9,917 nucleotides of DNA. Source: DATKDP01 sp035546335. GTDB taxonomy: Bacteria; Acidobacteriota; Thermoanaerobaculia; Gp7-AA8. Positions 1 through 7,000 of the stretch are shown here, in pieces. Position 1 is the first letter of the stretch. Each line of letters begins with the position of its first letter. Location of the stretch: positions 1 through 9,917 of the forward strand of contig DATKDP010000003.1 in the NCBI GenBank assembly GCA_035546335.1, given 5' to 3'. The notes below the pieces were generated by a model that saw only the letters and a list, made by a program, of their open reading frames with translations, did no database searches and was not told the origin of the DNA. The position numbers were made by a program, and so were the translations under genes.

Positions 1-174
1 GAACGGCTCGAGTCCAAACCCCTGACAACATCACTCAGCAGATTCTGCTCCGCTCTCTCAGGCTTGATTCGCTCACTGCGGCGCGGTAGGTAATACACCG
101 CTCCTTCCCTCATCCGCTTGTCCCTGCTCAGCTTGCGACCACGTCAAGCCCTTTTCTCGTAAACTACCGCTAGG
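1..174. other. left edge, no supported gene
   Basis: I see no convincing gene here. Two plus-strand frames are open from the window edge and stop at 87-89 and 91-93; either could be the last codons of a gene lying to the left, but third-position GC does not separate them and no motif is recognisable. After position 93 no frame looks coding up to the heptad repeats. Confidence 0.4.
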
Positions 175-321
175 GGCTGGGGGCTGGAGACGAGAGGCGA
201 GAGGCGAGAGGCGAGAGACGAGAGACGAGAGACGAGGCTCGAGGCTCGGGGCTCGGAACTCGGGGTCGGGGCTCGGGGGGCGAGAGACGAGAGGCGAGGC
301 TGGAGGCTCGGGGCTGGAGGC
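175..321. repeat. heptanucleotide repeat array, left arm
   Basis: About 21 consecutive 7-nt units can be read off without a gap. The clearest are gacgaga/ggcgaga at 189-237, followed by ctcgagg/ctcgggg-type units, a second gcgagag block near 280-300, and tggaggc/tcggggc units. Because 7 is not a multiple of 3 and the units lack stop codons, all frames stay open across the array, giving Ser/Arg/Pro/Leu-rich pseudo-ORFs that should not be annotated as genes. The units are the reverse complement of those in the array at 470-581. Confidence 0.85.
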
Positions 322-384
322 TGGATGGCTTCGCCTGCCGCCGGTGCCAAGGTAAGTGCAAACTTCCGAGGGTCGCAAGAACCC

Positions 385-456
385 GGGCGAAGCTATTGCG
401 CTGCGCTACAGTTTGAGCAAGCCCGCGCGAGTGGCCCGCGCGCAAATGCTTCGCCC
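385..456. repeat. palindromic element between the heptad arrays
   Basis: The arm at 385-401 (gggcgaagctattgcgc) pairs with the reverse complement of 440-456, 15 of 17 positions matching; the two mismatches are a swapped ta/at pair. The loop of about 38 nt is itself GC-rich, with gcccgcgcgag and gcccgcgcgc. The element looks like a REP-type intergenic palindrome. It lies in the gap between the two oppositely oriented arrays and does not resemble coding sequence. Confidence 0.6.
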
Positions 457-469
457 CTACGATCTCCCC

Positions 470-581
470 CTCGCCCCTCGTCTCTCGCCCCTCGTCTCTC
501 GCCCCTCGTCTCTCGTCTCTCTCCGAGCCTCGAGCCCCGAGCCTCGAGCCTCGACCCCTGACCCCCCACCCCCGACCCCCG
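470..581. repeat. heptanucleotide repeat array, right arm (inverted)
   Basis: Sixteen consecutive 7-nt units fill this interval exactly: alternating ctcgccc and ctcgtct at 470-518, ctctccg at 519-525, then agcctcg/agccccg units, and finally acccctg/acccccg units. They are the complement of the units in the left array, so the whole block at 175-581 is a large imperfect inverted arrangement. The array stops about 10 nt before the likely -10 box of the substrate-binding protein gene. Confidence 0.85.
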
Positions 582-589
582 CCATGTCA

Positions 590-595
590 TAGAAT
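590..595 (+). promoter_or_regulatory. possible -10 box of the substrate-binding protein gene
   Basis: TAGAAT matches the sigma-70 -10 consensus at five of six positions and lies directly after the C-rich repeat array. No acceptable -35 hexamer exists at 16-18 bp, because that position is repeat sequence. Transcription from it would start near 602, just before the ribosome binding site. Confidence 0.3.
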
Positions 596-603
596 CTCCA
601 CCC

Positions 604-609
604 GGAGGA
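604..609 (+). promoter_or_regulatory. Shine-Dalgarno of the substrate-binding protein gene
   Basis: GGAGGA is followed by a 9-nt spacer and ATG at 619. This supports 619 as the true start and therefore supports a product without an N-terminal signal peptide. Confidence 0.7.
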
Positions 610-618
610 TTCGTCCCG

Positions 619-2061
619 ATGCCTGAGAACAACGTGTTGACCGTCGGATCGCTGGCGCCGGTTGCGACGGACGATCCCGCCGAGGTACGCGATACGATCA
701 GCTCGCTGTACGTGAACCAGATCTATGAACCGTTGATGGCTGCAACGGCGAAGGTGGGAGAGCCTCCCCTTCCTCTGCTGCTCGCGCGACCGCTCGAGTT
801 CGAGCGCCCGACGCGCTGCTCGGCCGTGGTGCGTGAAGGCATCGTCTTCTCCGACGGAACACCGCTGACGGCGGAGCTCGTTGTGGCGTCACTGGCCCGG
901 GTCGGCGACTTCAGACAGCGCGCGACGGCATCGGTCCGCGGAGATCGTGTCGTATTCGATCTGAAAGAGCCGAATCCCGCTTTCGGCCTCTTTCTCACGA
1001 CGAACTTCTGCGGCATTGCGCTGGAGAAGGGAGGGCGGCTGTTCGGAACGGGCGCTTACAGAGGGTCGGTTCTGGAGAAGGGAGCATCGATCCTGCGCCT
1101 TCAGCGAAACCCTTCGTATCGCGAGAAGGTGCCGATCGACGAGGTTCACTTCGTCGTCCACCCGGCGGACGCCGACGGGACGGCGACGAAGCTGATGAAC
1201 GCAGTGCGCGCAGGCGAGGTCGATTTCACCGATTCGATTCCGGCGATGACCGCTGTGTCCATGCAGAAGGAGGGATTGCCGATCGTCGCCTGGACGACGC
1301 CCGGGAACTCGACGGGAATTCTCTATTTCAACACCGAGCGCCCGTCATTGAGAGATGCGCGCGTTCGGAAGGCGATCGCTTACGCGATCGATCGTCACGA
1401 GATCTCGCGTCATTCGTTCACGAACTTCATGACCTTCACGGCGCGTGATCTTCTCCCGCCGATGATGCAGCAGGGAGCGAGCGAAGCGGAGGTGATCCGG
1501 CACGACATGGCGCAGGCGGAGAAGATGCTGCTCTGGCCTGATCTGGAGCGCCCGTCGCGCCTCACGCTGCTGCTGCCGTGGAGCCCTCGTCCCTACATGC
1601 CGCATCCGAATCATGCGGCGGAAACGATCACTCGATACGTCGCGAAGCTCGGCATCGCCGTCGAGACGGTATTCACGGCGAGCACGACCGAGTTCTACGA
1701 TCGAGTCGACCGAGGCGACTTCGATCTTCTGCTGCTCGGATGGATCGCCGATACGCCCGATCCGGCCGACTTCCTCGAGTCGCTTCTCTCGTCGGAGAAC
1801 ATTCCGCGACGCGGAGAGACTTCATCGAGCAGCAGCAATCGAAGCCGGTGGAGGAACGCGGAGATGGACCGGCTTCTGAAAGAGTTTCGCGCGACGCCGA
1901 CGGCGGATGTGCGTTCGAACATCTCGAAGCTGCTCGCTTCGGAGATGCCGCTTTTTCCGCTGATCTATGGCGCCGCCGTCACGGTGCTCTCGCGCCGCGT
2001 TCGCAACTTCCGGCCGTCATCGCTCGGGCGCGTGTCGTTCGGAAAACTGGCGATCAAGTGA
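619..2061 (+). CDS. ABC transporter substrate-binding protein, family 5, apparently without signal peptide
   Basis: The 480-residue product has the solute-binding protein family 5 pattern (oligopeptide/dipeptide/nickel-type binding proteins) along its whole length. It opens with the first strand and helix (LTVGSLAPVA..VNQIYEPLM, residues 7-40). REGIVFSDGTPLTAE (72-86) is the family's 'DGtplTAeDV' motif, FGTGAYRGS (142-150) matches 'GTGPY', LQRNPSYR (161-168) matches 'RNPdY', VRAGEVDF (196-203) matches 'lkaGeiD', and LRDARVRKAIAYAIDR (244-259) is the hinge motif. The end (WIADTPDPADF, 375-385; ASEMPLFPLIY, 440-450) is also normal. In the family these proteins capture ligands outside the membrane for an ABC importer. 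Here the strong ribosome binding site fixes the start at what looks like the beginning of the mature domain; no hydrophobic leader is visible, and no permease or ATPase gene is in the window. A Ser-rich insertion (402-406) precedes the C-terminal part. The ligand is unknown. A degraded second copy of its 3' end lies at 9334-9459. Confidence 0.85.
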   Translation: MPENNVLTVGSLAPVATDDPAEVRDTISSLYVNQIYEPLMAATAKVGEPPLPLLLARPLEFERPTRCSAVVREGIVFSDGTPLTAELVVASLARVGDFRQRATASVRGDRVVFDLKEPNPAFGLFLTTNFCGIALEKGGRLFGTGAYRGSVLEKGASILRLQRNPSYREKVPIDEVHFVVHPADADGTATKLMNAVRAGEVDFTDSIPAMTAVSMQKEGLPIVAWTTPGNSTGILYFNTERPSLRDARVRKAIAYAIDRHEISRHSFTNFMTFTARDLLPPMMQQGASEAEVIRHDMAQAEKMLLWPDLERPSRLTLLLPWSPRPYMPHPNHAAETITRYVAKLGIAVETVFTASTTEFYDRVDRGDFDLLLLGWIADTPDPADFLESLLSSENIPRRGETSSSSSNRSRWRNAEMDRLLKEFRATPTADVRSNISKLLASEMPLFPLIYGAAVTVLSRRVRNFRPSSLGRVSFGKLAIK

Positions 2062-2070
2062 GCGGCGAGC

Positions 2071-2122
2071 TGTCATCCCGAGCTCGAAAACGGCGCGGTG
2101 CGCCGCTGAAGAGGGAATGACA
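2071..2122. terminator. hairpin just after the substrate-binding protein gene, possible terminator or REP
   Basis: It begins 9 nt after the stop codon. The outer arms tgtcatccc (2071-2079) and gggaatgaca (2113-2122) pair with one bulge. Inside, cggcgc (2091-2096) and gcgccg (2100-2105) form a perfect 6-bp stem with loop ggt. There is no following T-run, so it is not a classical intrinsic terminator; it may be an mRNA-end stabiliser or a REP-like element. Confidence 0.4.
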
Positions 2123-2135
2123 CGCAAACCTTGGC

Positions 2136-2248
2136 GTCATCCTGAGCGAGGCGGTTGGGCGGGCGTGAGCGAAGGATCTGCGATCGGCAATTGTCTAAGA
2201 ACGCAGATCCTTCACTCACACCCGCACCCCTCCCTCGTTCAGGATGAC
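2136..2248. repeat. large imperfect palindrome (REP-like), 47-nt arms
   Basis: The arms 2136-2182 and 2202-2248 are equal in length and match at about 39 of 47 positions when one is reverse-complemented. Each begins or ends with gtcatcctga and with ggatctgcg, and the loop is 19 nt. The core gtcatcctgagcga..gaaggatct has the look of an intergenic REP family common in high-GC environmental genomes; that assignment is from memory. It could form a cruciform in DNA or a long hairpin in either convergent transcript. Confidence 0.75.
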
Positions 2249-2307
2249 GGCACGGCCAGTGTCATTTGGAAGCGGGCGGGTGGGTGGGAACGCGAGGGAT
2301 CTCCCCT

Positions 2308-2444
2308 CTGGTCCATTGCAGCCCAGTGGCACGTGAGTCCGCGACGAGCCTCCCCATCGCTCACACCCGTCGCTCGTCAAAGGGCCGAAGATCGGAATCT
2401 TCGGCCACTGCAACTGACCAGGGAACGCAGTCGCTCACGTGCCA
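2308..2444. repeat. overlapping inverted repeats between convergent genes
   Basis: There are two further inverted pairs. 2308-2321 (ctggtccattgcag) pairs with 2408-2421 at 12 of 14 positions. 2327-2337 (tggcacgtgag) pairs perfectly with 2434-2444 (ctcacgtgcca), which overlaps the last codons and stop of the decarboxylase gene. The pairs are not nested, because the left order is A-B and the right order is A'-B', so they cannot all form in one simple hairpin. Confidence 0.6.
2383..2406. terminator. perfect hairpin, candidate bidirectional terminator
   Basis: ggccgaagat (2383-2392) and atcttcggcc (2397-2406) form a perfect 10-bp stem with the 4-nt loop cgga, between two convergent genes and 28 nt beyond the decarboxylase stop. 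The position and symmetry fit a shared terminator. Neither side has a T-run, so termination is inferred rather than shown. Confidence 0.45.
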
Positions 2445-3826
2445 TCCCCCTCGCTCAGAATCACCAGGATCGCGTCCGCCGACTTCCGAACGTCCTCGTC
2501 CGTCGTCGACCAGTTCGACAGCGAAACCCGCATTGCCGCCATGCCGTGCCACGTCGTGCCGCTCAGCCAGAGCGTTCCTTCCCGCTGAACCGCAGCGATC
2601 ACCCGCCGCGTCGTCTCGTCCTTCTCTGCGCCGCTCCCCTTCCCGAAACGGACGAGCACCTGATTCAGGACGACGTCGTTGAGAATCTCCACGCCGTCGT
2701 CGGCGGCGAGAAGGGACGCCATGAGCCTCGCCTGAGCGCAGCATCGATCGACCAGATTCTCGATTCCCCGCCGGCCGAGATGGCGAAGCACGGCATAGAT
2801 CGGGAAGCCGCGGCCGCGGCGCGAGAACTCGGGGACGAAGTTCACCTGATCGAGCTCGGCTCCCGCCGACTGCTCGAGATACTCCGCGGTCGCCGACATC
2901 GCGCCGGCGTGAGCGCGCGGATCGGCGACGATCACGACGCCGCAGTCGTAGGGGACGTTGAGCCATTTGTGCGCGTCGGTCGCCCACGAGTCGGCACGCT
3001 CGAACCCTTTCAGCAGGTGGCGGCGGCCGGCGCTCGCCGCCGCCCACAGACCGAACGCTCCATCGACATGCACCCAGGCGCCTCGGGCATGCGCCGCGTC
3101 GAGAACCTCGTCGAGCGGGTCGAATGAGCCGGTGTTGACGTTGCCCGCCTGCGCGCAGACGATCGTGGGACCTTCGACATCGCGAAGCGCCTTGTGCAAT
3201 GCTCCGGCGCTCATTCTCCCCTGTCCATCGGTCTCCACGCGCCGTGCTGCGTCGAGGCCGAATCCGAGGAAGCGAAGGGCGCGGTGGATCGTGACGTGCG
3301 ATTCTGCGCTGACGAGGACCGTCACCGGAGGAGCGCCCATCAGACCTTTTCGCTCGACATCCCAGCCGGCGCTTTCGAGAACGGCGTGGCGAGCGGCGGC
3401 GAGCGCGGTGAAGTTCGCCATCTGGCATCCGGTGACCAGTCCGACGCCGGCCGCGCGCGGGAGGTCGAAGAGGTCGAGCAGCCAGTCGCGGACGATCTCC
3501 TCGACGACCGACGCGGCGGCGGAGGTGGAGAAAAGGCCGCAATTCTGATCCCATGCGGAGGTCATCCAGTCCGCGGCAATGGCGACCGGATGACTGCCGC
3601 CGATGACGTAGCCGAAGTAGCGCGGCCCCGCGCTCGCGACGATCCCGGGCTCTGCGCCGTCGATCAGCGCGCGGAGGACATCCTCCTCCGGCTCCCCATC
3701 CTCGCTGAGGGGCACGGCGAGCGTCTTTTTTAGCTCCGCATGCGTCGCCTTCGCTCCGACATGCCGCTCCGGAAGCGACTCGAGGAACCGTGCGGCAGAA
3801 TCACGTGCAAGATCGAGACTCTTCAT
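2435..3826 (-). CDS. PLP-dependent group II decarboxylase (aromatic-amino-acid-decarboxylase type)
   Basis: The 463-residue product has the conserved order of the pyridoxal-dependent decarboxylase family, fold-type I. SAGPRYFGYVIGG (65-77) and AWDQNCGLFSTS (91-102) line the active-site entrance. LVTGCQMANFTAL (130-142) is the phosphate-binding segment. SHVTIHRA (176-183) holds the His that would stack on the cofactor. HVDGAFG (253-259) holds the Asp that contacts the pyridine nitrogen, and TDAHKWLNVPYDCG (283-296) carries the Schiff-base lysine K287. FSRRGRGFPIYAVLRHLGRRGIE near 334-356 is also typical. Members decarboxylate amino acids such as tryptophan, phenylalanine, tyrosine or DOPA in the cytoplasm; some relatives do other PLP chemistry, so the substrate is open. 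I chose ATG 3826 because MKSLDLARDSAARFLESLP matches where the family begins. A TTG at 3892 and an ATG at 3844 would only add a non-conserved tail, and none of the three has a clear Shine-Dalgarno. It converges on the substrate-binding protein gene and diverges from the CHAT operon. Confidence 0.88.
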   Translation of the reverse strand: MKSLDLARDSAARFLESLPERHVGAKATHAELKKTLAVPLSEDGEPEEDVLRALIDGAEPGIVASAGPRYFGYVIGGSHPVAIAADWMTSAWDQNCGLFSTSAAASVVEEIVRDWLLDLFDLPRAAGVGLVTGCQMANFTALAAARHAVLESAGWDVERKGLMGAPPVTVLVSAESHVTIHRALRFLGFGLDAARRVETDGQGRMSAGALHKALRDVEGPTIVCAQAGNVNTGSFDPLDEVLDAAHARGAWVHVDGAFGLWAAASAGRRHLLKGFERADSWATDAHKWLNVPYDCGVVIVADPRAHAGAMSATAEYLEQSAGAELDQVNFVPEFSRRGRGFPIYAVLRHLGRRGIENLVDRCCAQARLMASLLAADDGVEILNDVVLNQVLVRFGKGSGAEKDETTRRVIAAVQREGTLWLSGTTWHGMAAMRVSLSNWSTTDEDVRKSADAILVILSEGDGT

Positions 3827-3834
3827 GGCGCGCG

Positions 3835-3864
3835 ACTGTAGCATTTCGGGCGCTGAAGGGTGAA
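3835..3864 (-). promoter_or_regulatory. possible promoter of the decarboxylase gene
   Basis: On the minus strand TTCACC (complement of 3859-3864) and TACAGT (complement of 3835-3840) are separated by 18 bp, each matching the sigma-70 hexamers at four of six positions. Transcription would begin almost at ATG 3826, giving a leaderless or near-leaderless message. That would agree with the missing Shine-Dalgarno, but the boxes are weak. Confidence 0.25.
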
Positions 3865-3956
3865 TGCCGGGAGTCGAATGTTCACCGCGCAAAAGGAGGG
3901 CGGGGTTTCAACCGGCCCGGGGGTCGGGACCTCCGATCGGAGTCGGGCACATGTCG

Positions 3957-3987
3957 CCGACGTCGCAAGCGCAATCGAAGATATAAT
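3957..3987 (+). promoter_or_regulatory. probable promoter of the CHAT operon
   Basis: A perfect TATAAT lies at 3982-3987 in otherwise GC-rich DNA. The -35 is weak: ccgacg at 3957-3962 with a 19-bp spacer is the best fit. Transcription would start near 3994, leaving a leader of about 100 nt before ATG 4098. In that leader I see no recognisable riboswitch or operator. Confidence 0.45.
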
Positions 3988-4097
3988 GACCGGCAACCGG
4001 AGCAAAAGAATTCTCGCTGTGATCGATCGCGTCCGGCAAGCCGGCACGATGAGGAATCTGCGCTGCGCGGCCGTCTAATCTCTGAGCGAGAAGCGTA

Positions 4098-7000
4098 ATG
4101 CGCATGAGGAATCGACGCCTGTTGCGATTGGGGCTGACGATCAGCTCGGCGATCGTCCTTGCCATCTGCGTTACCTCCGGCGTGGCGAGGTGGAAAAAGC
4201 CGCGCGAAACGAGCGTGGACAGGCTGGTACGCGTGCTCGCATCCATGCCCAAGCGGCCGGTCGCCGGCCGGCTTTCGCCGCCGTTCGACGTGCATGTTTC
4301 CCACGCGACTGCCCGGGCGCCGGGGAAAGACGCTCCAACCCACGCGCTTACCGCGGCTGCGGCCGAAGTCATTCTCGGTTCCGAGGAGGAGGGAATGCAG
4401 CCGGGTTTTGCCGCGGTAGCACACCTGCTCCTCGGCGAATCCCTCACCGCGGCGGGGGCGCTCGCATCGCTCGCGGAAAGCAATCCAACGCCCGACGTGC
4501 TCGCGAATCTCGCTGCTGCATACCTGGCTGTCGCAGAGCAGGACGCGTCGTTCGACTCCAACCTCGACGCTCTGGCCGCCGCAGATCAGGCGCTCGCAAT
4601 ATCGCGCTCGCATCCTGCGGCTGCGTTCAATCGAGCCGTCGCGCTGGCGCGGCTGGGTTTCACGAACGAGGCGCGCGCGGCGTGGTTGGATTCCGCAAGA
4701 ACCGATCCCTCCTCGGATTGGGCACGCGAGTCACAGCTGGAGGCCGAACGTCTGCAGCCGCCTTCGCGGACGTCGTGGCGGGAGACGGATGCAGAGGCTG
4801 CGGTAACGGCCAAGGACGACTCGATCCTCCGTCAGATGATTCGCGAATCGCCGCGTCTGGCTCGGAGCTGGGCCGAGGCCGTGTTTCCGGCTCGTTGGGC
4901 GGAAGCCTTCTTGAGTGGTGACTCGGAAGCTGCGTCTCGAGCCGTGGGATCGGCTCGGGCAATCGCGTCGGTTCTCGCTTCCGAAGTATCAGAGCGGATG
5001 GCGGCCGATGCGGTGGCCGTGATCGACGGCGCGCCAGGTCGTACTGCCTCACAGCTGGCACACGCCTATCTCCGCTATCGCAAGGGGAGGGTCATGTACA
5101 GCGAGCAGAAGCCGATCGCGGCCGAACCGCTGTTCCGCGAGTCGGAAATGCTCTTCTCGCTTGCGAAGAGCCCGATGGCGCTCGTCGCGCGCTATTACCT
5201 CGCGAGCGCACTCTACTCGCAGGGGCGGATCGACGATGCCGAGCGACTTCTCGAGCAACTCACTGCCGACCCGCTTGCCGAGCGCGGATACCGCAGTCTG
5301 GCTGCACAGATCGGGTGGGAACGGGGCTTGTGCCTCGTCCTTCGCGGATCGCTTTCCGCTGCGATCGACGTCTACGAGCAATCGCGAGCCGGCTTCAGCG
5401 AGATCGGCGACCCCGACAGCCGTTCGGCGATTGATCAACTACTCGCCAACGCGCTGGAGGAGGCGGGAGATTCCGGCCGAGCCTGGATCATGCGCCAGTC
5501 AGCCCTGGAAACACTTGGATTCTTCGGCCGGCAGGAGCGGAGGTCGGTATTCATCTCCAGTACCGCCGACGTCCTCATCTACCGGCGTGAATGGCGCCGT
5601 GCCGCGGCACTCCTCGAGATCGCCGTAAAGAGTGCGGAGCAAGTCAAATCGGCTCCATTGGCCACACAGGCACACCTGCAGCGAGCTCTCGTGAGGGCGA
5701 TGCAGGGGGACGCAGAGGGCTCGAGAGCCGACCTCGACGCGGCAGCCCGCTGGCGGCGGTCGGTCACTGACGAAGCCTTCGCGATCAGGCTCGACGCGCA
5801 GCAGTTCTTCGTGGAAGCCGTACTTGCCCGGGAGGTGGATCCGCGAGAGGCGATTGCCGGGTTCCACCGAGCGGCGGTCGTGACCCGGGCGCGCGGCGGC
5901 ATCCGTTCGCTCACCTGGATCTACCTTGAACAGAGCCGCGCGGAGCGGCAGCTCGGGGACCTCGTCGCTGCACGAGCGAGCTTATCGCGCGCGTTAGAGA
6001 TCATTGAAGAGAAACGCCGAGGGATTCATAACGTCGAGCAGCGAGCGCTTACGTTCGCTCCGGCGGCGGAGATTTTCTCCGAGGCGATCTCGCTGGAGAT
6101 CGATGCGGGTGACGCCGGTGCGGCGTTCGACCTAAGCGAACGGTCACGAGCCCGCGCGCTTCTCGATCGCTTCGAGTTGCGCGACGCAGCTGCGAGAGAG
6201 GTCGCAAATCCATACTCGTCAACCGAGGTCCGTGAGCGCCTCGCACAGGACGCGGCAATCATACTCTACAAGTCCCTCCCGGGCCGTGTCGCGATCTTCG
6301 TCGTCCGCCCCGATGGTGTGTCGATGGCGACGCGCGAGAAGCAGACGAACGAAGTTCGGCGCCTCTCCCTCGCCTGTGCCGATGCGCTGACCGGTCGTGG
6401 CAAGGACCTGCTGGCCTGCAGGCGAACGCGCGAGGATTTGCTCGGTTCGGTCGAGCACCATCTCGCAGGCGTGACCGATGCGGTGGTCGTCCTGGAACCG
6501 GGGTTGATCGAAGTGCCGTTTGCCGCAATAGCCGGGCCAGGGTGGCGCTCACTCACAGAAGCACCCAGTGCGACGATCGCGCTCGCCTCCGCATTGCGCG
6601 CGCGCCAGCGTTCCGTGCAGCGCGAATCGATTCCGGTTTCCTTCGCTGCAACGGTGTTCGATCGATCCTCTTATCCCGACGCCGCGCCATTGCGGTGGGC
6701 TCGCCACGAAGCGGAGGGCGTTGCTGCACTGCACCCGGGCACACTTGTCGTGGCCGGCGATGAGGCGACCCCCGACCGTCTCGTAGGCCTTCTTGGACGT
6801 GCGACGATGTTTCACGTGGCCGGCCATGCCGTGGCCCTCGGCCCGAGGGCATCGCAATCGCGGCTTCTGCTGGCACCCTCTTCGGGCCACGACGGCAGCC
6901 TCGATGCCTTGAGGATCGCGGCCCTGAATCTCAGCGCGGCGAGAATCGTCTACCTCTCGGCCTGCAGCTCGGCTCGGCCATCCGGCCGGGTCGATGGAGT

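Noticed and set aside
3..89. Possible 3' end of a gene entering from the left
   Set aside because: Two frames are open to the edge with similar codon use and neither shows a recognisable motif, so I did not call a CDS.
175..581. CRISPR array
   Set aside because: The units are 7 nt, contiguous and without spacers, so this is a simple tandem repeat.
73..632. Several overlapping open frames on both strands, rich in Ser/Arg/Pro/Leu
   Set aside because: They are translations of the heptad arrays in all frames; a 7-nt unit without stop codons keeps every frame open. They have no ribosome binding site or domain.
1967..3554. Long open frames of about 390 residues (plus strand 1967-3127, minus strand 2361-3554) over the decarboxylase gene
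   Set aside because: They are shadow frames caused by high-GC codon bias. The decarboxylase frame has all family motifs; these have none, and they cross the palindromic spacer.
3860..4078. Small plus-strand open frame between the divergent genes (GTG start, 72 codons)
   Set aside because: It spans the TATAAT box and reads through a promoter region; no ribosome binding site of note and no recognisable domain. The internal ATG at 3986 overlaps the -10 box and could not be translated from that promoter.
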